Part shown: in pieces, positions 26,491-34,884 of the stretch
Numbering within the stretch: position 1 is the first letter of the stretch
How the letters are laid out: each line of letters begins with the position of its first letter
From: Magnetospirillum sp. 15-1
GTDB lineage: Bacteria; Pseudomonadota; Alphaproteobacteria; Rhodospirillales; Magnetospirillaceae
Reading direction: 5' to 3'
DNA length: 64,000 nt
Assembly (NCBI RefSeq): GCF_900184795.1
Contig: NZ_FXXN01000023.1
Span: 293,072 to 357,071, forward strand
Notes under the pieces: model-generated
Seen by the model: only the letters and a program-made list of their open reading frames with translations
What the model was told of the DNA's origin: nothing
Database searches by the model: none
Program-made: the position numbers and the translations under genes

Positions 26491-27524
26491 GGACTCTTCC
26501 CCTTGGCCCAATGGGCGAACAGCCCCAGGATGGCAATGGTGACCAGACCGGCCAGGGCGAGGCCCGGTCCCATCCGCCCGGCGGCGGCCAGCAGGGCGGC
26601 TCCGGTCAGGGCCAGACCGGCGGCCAGCACGGCCAGACTGACCTGGGCATGGCTGCGTCCGCCCTGGACGGCACGTTGGTAGAAATGCTTGCGGTGGGCC
26701 TGCCAGACCTTCTCGCCGGCCAGGGCGCGGCGGGTCAGGGTGATGGTGGCGTCGGCCAGGTAATAGGCGGGCAGGATCAGCGCCGCCGCCAGCTGGCCGG
26801 ACAGGGCTAGGGCGATCAGCAGCCCTCCCGCCAGGAAGCCCAGGGGCACGCTGCCCACATCGCCCAGGAAGATCTTGGCCGGATGCCAGTTCCACACCAG
26901 GAAGCCGGCGCCCGCCCCGGCCAGGGCGAGGCCGAAGGGGATCAGGCCGAAAGCTCCGGCCAGGGTGGCGACCAGGGCGGCGCCCAGGCCCAGGCAGGCG
27001 GTCTCCACCCCGGAAATGCCGTCGATCCCGTCCATGAAATTGTAGAGATTGGCGAACCACAGCCAGCCCAATCCTGTCACCAGCCGGTCGGCCCAGCCCG
27101 GCAGCAGCCCGCCGAACACCAGGGCATCGCCGGGCAGCAGGGCCATGGCGACGGCGACGGCGAGGCCGTGGGCGGCGAAGCGCGGTCCCGCCGGCAGGGA
27201 ATGGCGATCGTCGGCCCAGCCCAGCAGCATCAGGGCCACGCCGCCCAATGCCATGGCGATCAGGGCCGGGCGCAGCTCTCCCGGCGGCGACGCGGCCAGG
27301 GCCAAGGCCCAGCCCAGCAGGGCGGCCGGGGCCACCGCCAGCCCGCCGCCCCTGGGGGTGGGCCGGGTATGGCTGGAACGCTCGTTGGGCCGATCCAGCA
27401 TCTGGCGGCGCAGGAGGTAGGGGATGACCTGACGGGTCAGCAGCACGGCCAGCCCCAGGGCCACCAGCCCCGGCGGCCAGGCGCCGGCCCAGGCGGCAAC
27501 GGCATCCGTCGCGAAAGCCGTCAT
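26487..27524 (-). CDS. wbpL: undecaprenyl-phosphate sugar-1-P transferase (WbpL/WecA-like)
   Basis: 345 residues from ATG 27524 with GGAGGA six bases upstream, overlapping the previous stop (ATGA). About ten membrane helices. The polyprenyl-transferase motifs are RPNERSSHTRPTPRGGG, LLGWADDRHSLP, NLYNFMDGIDGISGVE, FLGDVGSVPLGFLAGG and the late His motif AHRKHFYQRAVQGG. Enzymes of this type load the first sugar phosphate onto undecaprenyl phosphate on the cytoplasmic side. WbpL prefers UDP-FucNAc or UDP-QuiNAc, which the neighbouring reductase could make. It is the likely initiating transferase of the locus. Confidence 0.9.
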   Translation of the reverse strand: MTAFATDAVAAWAGAWPPGLVALGLAVLLTRQVIPYLLRRQMLDRPNERSSHTRPTPRGGGLAVAPAALLGWALALAASPPGELRPALIAMALGGVALMLLGWADDRHSLPAGPRFAAHGLAVAVAMALLPGDALVFGGLLPGWADRLVTGLGWLWFANLYNFMDGIDGISGVETACLGLGAALVATLAGAFGLIPFGLALAGAGAGFLVWNWHPAKIFLGDVGSVPLGFLAGGLLIALALSGQLAAALILPAYYLADATITLTRRALAGEKVWQAHRKHFYQRAVQGGRSHAQVSLAVLAAGLALTGAALLAAAGRMGPGLALAGLVTIAILGLFAHWAKGKSP

Positions 27525-28429
27525 GGCGCTCCTCCCAGGGAAGATTGACACCGGCCCAGAACCTCCACCACCTGCCGCCCCAGACGCAGGCCCGACCGCT
27601 CGCGCGAGCCGGTGCGGATGGCCTGGGCGAATTCGCCCAAGGCCACCTGCAGCGGCCGCTCCGGGCCGCACTCCACCGGCTCGGCCTCGCCTCCGGGCGG
27701 GCGGCGGCTCAGGCGGACCGGCCCCACGTCGTCATAGACCAGAAGGGTGCCGTCGGCGCATTCCACGGTCAGGGATCGGCATTTGTCGGTCAGGGTGCTG
27801 AGGGTGGCGCTTCCCTCCGCCGCGCCGAAGCCCAGGTCGAGGCGGATGGTCTCGCCGATTCCGTCACCCATGGCCCGGCGTTCGACCATTTCGGCCTTGG
27901 CCTGGTCGGGCGCCGTGTCCATGAGGTCGATCATCATGGCCACGTCGTGCGGTCCCCAATCCCACAATACCCCGGCATCCTGGCGATAGGGGCCGTGATT
28001 GCCCGCCCGGCCCTCCATGCGTCGGATGGGGCCGGCCAGGGCCTTCAGGGTGCGGAAGGCGGGGCTGAACAGATGGATGTGGTCGACCATCACCAGCCCG
28101 TCGGCATCCTCGGCGGCTTCGGCCAGCGCCGCGGCCTCGGCGGCGTCCAGGGTCAGCGGCTTTTCCACGAACAGGGCCATGCCCCGTGCCAGGGCGGCCC
28201 GGGCGATGGCGGCGTGGCTGGCCGGCGGCGAGGCGATCAGCAGCCCGTCCAGCCCCAGCTCCAGCAGATCGCGCCAGTGCGGGCGAAGAAGGCATCGGGG
28301 CACCGGCGCCTCGGTCTTGCCGGTGGCGATGGCGGCCAGGGTCACACCGGGCAGATCGGCCACATTGGCGGCCAGCACCCGGCCCCAGCGGCCCAGCCCC
28401 ACCAGCCCCAGGCGCAGCTCCCGGCTCAT
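27521..28429 (-). CDS. Gfo/Idh/MocA-family oxidoreductase
   Basis: 302 residues. N-terminal Rossmann motif LGLVGLGRWGRVLAANVADL and the family signature ALFVEKPLTLDAAE, in which the Lys is catalytic. The C-terminal half has GVLWDWGPHDVAMMIDLM, where the conserved His is expected. These enzymes oxidise or reduce nucleotide sugars, for example at C3, in O-antigen pathways (WlbA type). It overlaps both neighbours by ATGA. It is slightly shorter than the usual 330-350. The substrate sugar cannot be named. Confidence 0.85.
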   Translation of the reverse strand: MSRELRLGLVGLGRWGRVLAANVADLPGVTLAAIATGKTEAPVPRCLLRPHWRDLLELGLDGLLIASPPASHAAIARAALARGMALFVEKPLTLDAAEAAALAEAAEDADGLVMVDHIHLFSPAFRTLKALAGPIRRMEGRAGNHGPYRQDAGVLWDWGPHDVAMMIDLMDTAPDQAKAEMVERRAMGDGIGETIRLDLGFGAAEGSATLSTLTDKCRSLTVECADGTLLVYDDVGPVRLSRRPPGGEAEPVECGPERPLQVALGEFAQAIRTGSRERSGLRLGRQVVEVLGRCQSSLGGAP

Positions 28430-29169
28430 AATCTCCCCGCCGCCGGCAGTTTGGAAACCAGCTCGCGCGGGATGGCGACGATATCGTGGCCGTCGAAGGC
28501 CGGCCGGAACGGCTCCAGCCGGTAGCGGTCGGCGCCGCCGCCCAGAATGCGCAGCTCCCAGTCCTCACTGAACAGGGCCAGCAGCCGGGCGGCGACGTCT
28601 TTCTCGCCCTCCAGGGTCCGGCCCGAGCTGGCCGACATTTCGAAGACGACGACGGGCCGGTCGCGGCACAGGGTCCGGGACAATCCCTTCAGGATCATGG
28701 GCTCGAAGCCCTCGGCGTCGATCTTGATGACGCTGATGCCGGTGATCGCCCGCTCGGCCAGATAGGCATCGCCCTGGACCAGGGGCAGAGGCCCGGCGGC
28801 CTGATTGCCGTGGCTGTGGCCGGCGACGAAGCTGCCGGTGCCCTGATTGGCTAGGGTGGGCGCGTAATAGACCGCGTCATGGGCGTGGTCGGACAGGCCG
28901 ACGGGATGGGCGGTGATGTTGGCGGTGCCGTTGAGGGCGATCTTGCGCCGGATGGCATCGGCCGCCACCGTCCAGGGCTCGAAGGCATGGACCTGCCGGG
29001 CATGGGCGGCCATGAACAGGCTGTGGTGGCCCACATTGGCGCCGATATCGAGAAAGACGGTATCCGGTCCGGCCAGCCGGCGCACGATCCGGTCGCGCAG
29101 CCCGAAGGCAATCCAGTCCAGGCGGCCCAGGCGGCGCAGCCAGGTGTATCGGAGCGGGAACCGGGTCAT
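28426..29169 (-). CDS. FkbM-family methyltransferase
   Basis: 247 residues from ATG 29169, which overlaps the upstream stop (ATGA); an ATG at 29175 would add two residues. SAM motif TVFLDIGANVGHHSLFMAA followed by VHAFEPW, and the FkbM motif SVIKIDAEGFEPMILKGL near residue 165. Such proteins O-methylate sugars or other secondary products. Within this operon it probably caps or decorates the glycan (inference). Confidence 0.85.
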   Translation of the reverse strand: MTRFPLRYTWLRRLGRLDWIAFGLRDRIVRRLAGPDTVFLDIGANVGHHSLFMAAHARQVHAFEPWTVAADAIRRKIALNGTANITAHPVGLSDHAHDAVYYAPTLANQGTGSFVAGHSHGNQAAGPLPLVQGDAYLAERAITGISVIKIDAEGFEPMILKGLSRTLCRDRPVVVFEMSASSGRTLEGEKDVAARLLALFSEDWELRILGGGADRYRLEPFRPAFDGHDIVAIPRELVSKLPAAGRL

Positions 29170-30974
29170 GGCCATCGTTCGGGAACCTTGCCGCCGGGAT
29201 AGGGGAACTGCTCCACCACGGTCCAGGATAATCCGTCGCGGTGCAACAGCAGGGCGGCGGTGGCAGGCTCCAGCCCCATGCGGTCCTGGCCCGAGGCGAC
29301 GAAGGCCCAGTTGACGTTCTGGCGCGCCAGCCACGTCAGCGGCGGCTCGGCGTTGAAGGCGGAGAAATAGCCCTTGGACCTGACCCGGCCCGACCATTCA
29401 TAGGTGGCGAAGACGCCGGTCAGGCCGCTGCCCGAGGGATCGACCACCACGGCGGTCTCGCCCGGCGGCATGGCGGTGCCGGCCTGGCGCAGGGCCTGGC
29501 GCAGGAACACCTTCATGGGATCGGCGTCGAAGCGGATCTGGCCCGCCATCAGGCCCGGTCCGGCCAGGACCAGGAGAACGGCCAGGATTCCCAAGGCATT
29601 GGCGGCTTTGGTGCCCTGGAGCCGCGCCGCCAGCCGGCCGGCATAGATGGCGGCGGGCAACATGATGATCAGGCCGAGATGGGTGTTGTAGCGCCAGTAC
29701 GAGGCCACGTGCAGGGCCTCGTACTCGCCGAACACCACTACATAGGTGATCAGCAGGAACAGATTGTAGCCGAGGAAGGCCAGTCCGGCCAGGGCGCAAA
29801 GCCGGTCCACCCGGCCGGCATCGCGGGCCAGCCCACGCAGGCCCAGCACCACCATGACCAGACCCAGGCCGAAATGCCCACCCTTGTTGACGGCCACATC
29901 GGCCATGCCCTTCAGGATTAGGGGAATCTGGGCCACATGCCAGTGGGCAGAGTCCAGGATCACCATCTCCTGGCCCGACAGATACTTGCCCACATGCCAG
30001 CGCCACAGGACCGAGCCCAGTAGGGGCAGCAACACCATGGGCAGCAACTGGACGCGTAGGACGCCGCGCCAGCCCAGATGGCGCAGCGCCACCAGAGCGG
30101 CGCCGCCCAGCACACAGCCGAACAGTGCCGCGTTGCCGGGCTTGACCGCCAGCAGGGCGGCGGCGGCGAGGCCGAAGCCCACCGCCCGGCGCCAGGGGGC
30201 GGTATCGGTCTCGCCGGTGGCGATGCGCTCGCCCATGACCGCCAGCATGGCGGCGAGAAAGGCGGTGGCCACATCGGCATAGGCGGAGAAGGCCAACTTA
30301 TGCACGAAGGTGGGCGAGGCGATGGTCGCCGCCAGCACGGCCATGGCGGCGGCGCCAAAGTCGGCGGGGCGCCCGTCCAGGGCCAGGTCCAGCAGCAGCA
30401 CCGCGAACAGGGCCAGCAGCAGGATGTTGAGCAGGGCTGGGATGGCTTCGGAGAAGCCCGACAGGCTCATGGCCGCCATGCCTACCAGCGGCCAGCCGTA
30501 GGGATAGGCGGCGCAGCAGGAGTCCATGGCAGGTGCCTGTGCTCCACCGGGCAGGACATGCCAGACGGCCAGATAGCGGAACGCGTGGAGCCAGTGGCTG
30601 AACTCATCCCATTCCGAGCCCTGTCGGTCGGACAGCAGCAGTAGCAGTGGCAGGATGGTGGCCAAGACCAGCAGGGGTCCGCGGCCCCAGCCGGCGAAGC
30701 GGTCAGGTCGGGACAGGATCCAGGCGGCAGCGGCCATCGGCGGGATCAGGCCCAGACGCACGTCCCAGCCAGCCAAGCCGATCATGGTGGAAAGCAGGAC
30801 GAAACCGCCCATGCCCATGGCGAAGGAAGAGGCCGGGTCGGCGCGGCGCACCAGGATGCGCCCGGCCAGGGTCAGGCCGATGATTGTAGTGATTGCGGCC
30901 ATAACGGCCAGGGGTTGGACCGAGGTCTGGGCCAGCTGGTGGAGGGATGCGCCAAGCTGGCTGGTGACACTCAT
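29166..30974 (-). CDS. polytopic membrane protein, probable GT-C glycosyltransferase
   Basis: 602 residues with a dozen or more hydrophobic helices. The start ATG 30974 has GGAGG eight bases upstream. After the second helix cluster the sequence has SDRQGSEWDEFSHWLHAFRY, an acidic loop like the Asp/Glu catalytic loop of GT-C enzymes using polyprenyl-phosphate sugars. The C-terminal 80 residues are a soluble domain. It heads the operon running to 25558 and is divergent from the dehydratase gene. A Wzy-type polymerase is an alternative reading; no diagnostic motif settles this. Confidence 0.65.
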   Translation of the reverse strand: MSVTSQLGASLHQLAQTSVQPLAVMAAITTIIGLTLAGRILVRRADPASSFAMGMGGFVLLSTMIGLAGWDVRLGLIPPMAAAAWILSRPDRFAGWGRGPLLVLATILPLLLLLSDRQGSEWDEFSHWLHAFRYLAVWHVLPGGAQAPAMDSCCAAYPYGWPLVGMAAMSLSGFSEAIPALLNILLLALFAVLLLDLALDGRPADFGAAAMAVLAATIASPTFVHKLAFSAYADVATAFLAAMLAVMGERIATGETDTAPWRRAVGFGLAAAALLAVKPGNAALFGCVLGGAALVALRHLGWRGVLRVQLLPMVLLPLLGSVLWRWHVGKYLSGQEMVILDSAHWHVAQIPLILKGMADVAVNKGGHFGLGLVMVVLGLRGLARDAGRVDRLCALAGLAFLGYNLFLLITYVVVFGEYEALHVASYWRYNTHLGLIIMLPAAIYAGRLAARLQGTKAANALGILAVLLVLAGPGLMAGQIRFDADPMKVFLRQALRQAGTAMPPGETAVVVDPSGSGLTGVFATYEWSGRVRSKGYFSAFNAEPPLTWLARQNVNWAFVASGQDRMGLEPATAALLLHRDGLSWTVVEQFPYPGGKVPERWP

Positions 30975-31127
30975 GGAACCCGGCCTCCGAGACAGTGGTG
31001 CGGCAGGTAATATCTAAGCCCCAGGGGTAAGTCCAGGGCGGAACGGGAAGGCGCCATTCCCGCGTCGCTCTTGACCGCCTTGTCGCTCTCCCTTAATCAG
31101 GGATACTCGGCGCCTGGGAGACCGGCC

Positions 31128-33044
31128 ATGCCGAGGAAGAAGGGGTCCATGACACTGCCGCCGCTGACGCGCGCCCATCTCGCCTTCGCCCACGATATCT
31201 TGGTGGCGGCGCTGTCGTTCGTCATTTCGCTGTATCTCCGGCTGGGTGACGATGTATGGACCTGGTGGGACCGGCTAGACCTGGGGCTGGCTACGGCCCT
31301 CTTCATCCTGGTCGCGGCGCCGGTCTTTGTCTCCCAGCGTCTGTATCGTGGTATTTGGCGCTATGCTTCGGTCAACGACCTGTTGGCTCTGACGCGGGCG
31401 GCAACGCTGACTATCCTGATCTTCCTGCTGTTACTGTTCCTCACCACCCGGTTACAAGTCCTGCCGCGCTCGGTGCTGCTGATCAACTGGTTTGTGCTGC
31501 TGGCGTTGTTGGGCGGGCCGCGCTTCATCTACAGGATGTTCAAGGACCATCACCAGAACCGCAAGCGCGCCGCCACCGACCATTCCCGCGTGCCGGTGCT
31601 GCTGGTGGGCGCCGGCGACGAGGCCGAGCTGTTTCTGCGCGCCGCCCGCTCGCCCGATGCCGAATACCGGGCGGTAGGCCTGCTGGGCTCGCGCGGGGGG
31701 CGGGTCGGGCGCCATATCCACGGTATCGACGTGCTGGGATCTGTCGATGAACTGGCCGAGGTGGTGGCGGCATTGAAGGCCAAGGGGCAGCAGCCCCAGC
31801 GTCTGGTCATCACCGATCACCGCCTGGACGGCGCCGAGGTCCGCCAGCTGCTGGACGAGGCCGACCGCCTGGGCATGACCCTGGCCCGCATTCCGCGCCT
31901 GATGGAGCTGAAGGACGGGGTCGAGGAGCGCGTCACCATGCGCCCCATCGCGGTGGAGGACCTGCTGGGGCGGCCCCAGGCGGTGCTGGACCGTCAGGCC
32001 ATGGAGGCCATGATCAAGGGCCGGCGGGTGCTGGTCACCGGCGCCGGCGGCAGCATCGGCAGCGAGCTGGTGCGCCAGATCAGCGATTTCAGCCCGGCCG
32101 GTCTGGTGCTGTTCGACGCCTGCGAATTCAATCTCTACGCCATTGACCAGGAAATCGCCCTGCGTCAGCCCGGGCTGGAACTGGTGCCGCTGCTGGGTGA
32201 CGTGCGCGATCCGGTGCGGGTCAACGGCGCCATGGCGCGCTACCGGCCCGATCTGGTCTTCCACGCCGCCGCCCTCAAGCATGTGCCCATGGTCGAATAC
32301 AATCCCGACGAGGGCGTCTTCACCAATTGCGTCGGCACCCGTCTGGTGGCCGATGCCTGCCGCGCCAACAAGGTGGCGCTGATGGTGCAGATTTCCACGG
32401 ACAAGGCGGTCAATCCCACCAACATCATGGGCGCCTCCAAGCGGGTGGCCGAGATGTACGCCCAATCCCTGGACCTGGCCGAGCGCGATACCGACGGCAC
32501 CCGCTTCGTCACCGTGCGCTTCGGCAACGTGCTGGGCTCCACCGGCTCGGTGGTGCCCCTGTTCCAGCGGCAACTGGCCGAGGGCGGGCCGCTGACCGTC
32601 ACCCATCCCGAGATGACCCGCTATTTCATGACGGTCAGGGAAGCGGTGGAGCTGGTGCTGCAGGCCTCGGCCTTCGGCATCGGCCACCCGGCCTATCGCG
32701 GCAAGATCTTCGTCCTCGACATGGGCGAACCGGTGAAGATCGTCCATCTGGCCCGCCAGATGATCCGTCTGGCCGGTCTGCGGCCCGATGTGGACGTCAA
32801 GATCGCCTTTACCGGCCTGCGTCCCGGCGAAAAGCTGTTCGAGGAGCTGTTCCACGGCTCGGAACCGACGGTGACCACCGAACTGCCGGGCATCCTGGTG
32901 GCCGAGCCGCGCGCCGCCGATGCCGCCGATCTGGCCCTGGCCATCGACCGGCTGGACCGGGCCTGCCGCGCCCACGACGTGGACTCCATCGTCGCCGGCC
33001 TGCGCGGGCTGGTGCCCGAATACGCGGCGGCCCCCAAGGCCTGA
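31128..33044 (+). CDS. wbpM: UDP-GlcNAc 4,6-dehydratase, membrane-bound (WbpM/PglF-like)
   Basis: 638 residues from ATG 31128, preceded by GGGAG; the frame is open from 31071. Four N-terminal membrane helices (about residues 15-130), a CoA-binding-like domain (VPVLLVGAGDEAELFL), then the dehydratase domain from about residue 300 with VLVTGAGGSIGSELVRQI. The characteristic altered catalytic site is in QISTDKAVNPTNIMGASKRVAE, where Met replaces the usual Tyr of the Y-x3-K pair, as in WbpM. It makes UDP-4-keto-6-deoxy-GlcNAc for the WbpV/WbpK-like reductase. Length fits the large WbpM class. Confidence 0.93.
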   Translation: MPRKKGSMTLPPLTRAHLAFAHDILVAALSFVISLYLRLGDDVWTWWDRLDLGLATALFILVAAPVFVSQRLYRGIWRYASVNDLLALTRAATLTILIFLLLLFLTTRLQVLPRSVLLINWFVLLALLGGPRFIYRMFKDHHQNRKRAATDHSRVPVLLVGAGDEAELFLRAARSPDAEYRAVGLLGSRGGRVGRHIHGIDVLGSVDELAEVVAALKAKGQQPQRLVITDHRLDGAEVRQLLDEADRLGMTLARIPRLMELKDGVEERVTMRPIAVEDLLGRPQAVLDRQAMEAMIKGRRVLVTGAGGSIGSELVRQISDFSPAGLVLFDACEFNLYAIDQEIALRQPGLELVPLLGDVRDPVRVNGAMARYRPDLVFHAAALKHVPMVEYNPDEGVFTNCVGTRLVADACRANKVALMVQISTDKAVNPTNIMGASKRVAEMYAQSLDLAERDTDGTRFVTVRFGNVLGSTGSVVPLFQRQLAEGGPLTVTHPEMTRYFMTVREAVELVLQASAFGIGHPAYRGKIFVLDMGEPVKIVHLARQMIRLAGLRPDVDVKIAFTGLRPGEKLFEELFHGSEPTVTTELPGILVAEPRAADAADLALAIDRLDRACRAHDVDSIVAGLRGLVPEYAAAPKA

Positions 33045-33065
33045 CCCGGTTGCAAAGGAAATGCC

Positions 33066-33602
33066 ATGACTTCCCGGCGCTTCGTGCTGATCGACCGTGA
33101 CGGCACCATCAACGTGGAAAAGCACTATCTGTCCGACCCGGACCAGTTGGAGCTTTATCCCGGCGTCGGCGCCGCCATCCGGCGGCTGAACCGCTTGGAC
33201 CTGGGGGTGGTGGTGGTGACCAACCAGTCGGGGATCGCGCGCGGCTATTTCGATCTGGCCCGGCTGGAGGAGATCCACACCCGCCTGTTCGCGCTGCTGG
33301 AATCGGAAGGCGCGGCCATCGACGGCATCTATGTCTGCCCCCACGGCCCCGACGACGACTGCACCTGCCGCAAGCCCCTGCCCGGCATGGTCGAGCAGGC
33401 GGTGGCCGACCATCATTTCGACCCGGCGCGGGCCTTTATGATCGGTGACAAGGAGGTGGATGTGGAGCTGGGCCACGGCGTCGGCGCCGTCTCCTTCCTG
33501 GTGCGCACCGGCCATGGCGCCAAGCATGCCGGGGGCACCAAGGCCGATTACGTGGTCGACGACCTTGCCCAGGCGGTCAAGGTGATCGAGACGCTGGTCT
33601 AG
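33066..33602 (+). CDS. gmhB: D-glycero-D-manno-heptose-1,7-bisphosphate 7-phosphatase
   Basis: 178 residues, normal for GmhB. HAD motif I is FVLIDRDGTINVEKHYL, motif II VVVVTNQSGIARGYF, and the C-terminal motif FMIGDKEVDVELG. The zinc-binding loop CPHGPDDDCTCRKPLPG is the feature that separates GmhB from other HAD phosphatases. It acts in ADP- or GDP-heptose synthesis in the cytoplasm. Other heptose genes (gmhA, hldE) are not in the window, but a GT9 heptosyltransferase-like gene follows at 37.3 kb. It lies 21 bases after the dehydratase. Confidence 0.93.
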   Translation: MTSRRFVLIDRDGTINVEKHYLSDPDQLELYPGVGAAIRRLNRLDLGVVVVTNQSGIARGYFDLARLEEIHTRLFALLESEGAAIDGIYVCPHGPDDDCTCRKPLPGMVEQAVADHHFDPARAFMIGDKEVDVELGHGVGAVSFLVRTGHGAKHAGGTKADYVVDDLAQAVKVIETLV

Positions 33603-33607
33603 TGATC

Positions 33608-34747
33608 ATGGCGCGCCGGAACAATCCATCGGGCCGGGTCCGGGTGATCATCAACGCCCTGCACGCCAAGACCGGCGGCGGCGTCACCTATCTGCGCAAT
33701 ATCCTGCCCCATCTGGCGGCGGAACCGGGTCTGGAGCTGCATCTCTTCCTGCATGCCGACCAGTTTGAACTGTTCGGGGTGCCGCCGGAAGGGGTCCGCA
33801 TCCACCTGCTGGAATACCGCAACAGCTTTCTCCGCCTCATGATCTGGGAGCAGCTGGCCCTGCCCATCCTGGCGCGCGAGATGGGGGCCGACGTCACCTT
33901 CTCCCTGGCCAATTACGGCCCGCTGCTGGCACCCAATCCGGTGATCGTGCTGAGAAACTCCCTGGCGGTGGTCCGGCGCGAGCGGCGCCTGTCCAAATGG
34001 GCCTATTGGGCCGGTCTGGCGGTGGCGACCTTGGCCTCGCTGGTGGGCTGCCGCTCGGCCATCGCCGTGTCCGACTATGCCCGCCGCGTCCTCAGTTTCG
34101 GCATGCCGGCGGTGTTCCGGGGCAAGACCACCATCATCCATCACGGCGTCGACGCCCGCTTCACGCCGGCCGAGCCCGCCGTTCCGCGCCGGCCCGACGA
34201 ACTGCTGGTGGTGTCCGACGTCTATGTGCAAAAGAACCTCCACACCCTGATTCGAGCCATGGCCACGGTCGTCCGCACCCATCCCGCCACGCGGCTGGTG
34301 ATCGCCGGGCGGCTGGTGGACGCCGAGTATCACGGCGAGCTGCTGCAGCTGGCCCGGGAATGCGGCGTCACCGAGTCGGTGACCTTCCTGGGCGGCCAGA
34401 CGCCCGCCGAACTGCTCGGCCTTTACCGTCGCTGCACCGCCTTCGTCTTTCCCTCGACGGTGGAGACCTTCGGCAATCCCCTGGTGGAGGCCATGGCCTG
34501 CGGCGCCCCCGTCGTCTGTTCCAACAGCGCCGCCATGCCCGAGGTGGCCGGCGACGCCGTCCTCTATGTGGACCCCCTGGACGAGGGCGCCATGGCCGCC
34601 ACCATCCTGAGCCTGCTGGACGATGCCGCCCTGCGCGACCAGCTGGCGGCCCGGGCCATGGCCCGGGCCACCAGCTATTCCTGGGCGGAGACCGGCCGCC
34701 AGACCGCCCAGGTGCTGCTGCGCGCGGCGGCGAAGGGGGCGTCGTGA
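33608..34747 (+). CDS. glycosyltransferase family 4
   Basis: 379 residues from ATG 33608; a GTG at 33602 that overlaps the gmhB stop is an alternative start. N-terminal GT-B half begins VRVIINALHAKTGGGVTYLR with the glycine-rich acceptor loop. The donor half has VVSDVYVQKNLHTLIRAM and the E-x7-E motif FPSTVETFGNPLVEAMACGAPVV. It is closely similar in layout to the glycosyltransferase at 34881-36026. Donor and acceptor sugars are unknown. The gene is coupled to the following micro-ORF. Confidence 0.87.
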   Translation: MARRNNPSGRVRVIINALHAKTGGGVTYLRNILPHLAAEPGLELHLFLHADQFELFGVPPEGVRIHLLEYRNSFLRLMIWEQLALPILAREMGADVTFSLANYGPLLAPNPVIVLRNSLAVVRRERRLSKWAYWAGLAVATLASLVGCRSAIAVSDYARRVLSFGMPAVFRGKTTIIHHGVDARFTPAEPAVPRRPDELLVVSDVYVQKNLHTLIRAMATVVRTHPATRLVIAGRLVDAEYHGELLQLARECGVTESVTFLGGQTPAELLGLYRRCTAFVFPSTVETFGNPLVEAMACGAPVVCSNSAAMPEVAGDAVLYVDPLDEGAMAATILSLLDDAALRDQLAARAMARATSYSWAETGRQTAQVLLRAAAKGAS

Positions 34748-34884
34748 TCCGGCCGCTCCATCTGGTCAGCCATCCCGTGCCGTTTCAGGCCCCGCTGCCG
34801 CGCCGCATCGTCCAGTGGGATTTCGAGGCCGACATGGCCGGGCTCCGGCAGGCGGTGGATTTCTGTGTTGGGGAGCGGGCATGA
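34744..34884 (+). CDS. 46-codon ORF coupled to both neighbouring glycosyltransferases
   Basis: GTG 34744 overlaps the stop of the preceding gene (GTGA), and its own TGA overlaps the next ATG at 34881 (ATGA). The sequence starts MIRPLHLVSHPVPFQAPL, which resembles the N-terminus of a GT-B glycosyltransferase. It then jumps to IVQWDFEADMAGLRQAV and ends FCVGERA. This could be a remnant of a third glycosyltransferase reduced by an in-frame deletion, or a true small protein. Its reading frame is kept open with the same base usage as its neighbours. Confidence 0.45.
   Translation: MIRPLHLVSHPVPFQAPLPRRIVQWDFEADMAGLRQAVDFCVGERA

Noticed and set aside
31452-33527. 691-codon open frame opposite the WbpM-like gene and gmhB
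   Set aside because: Both plus-strand genes show complete catalytic motifs; the antisense frame is Gly/His-rich without motifs.
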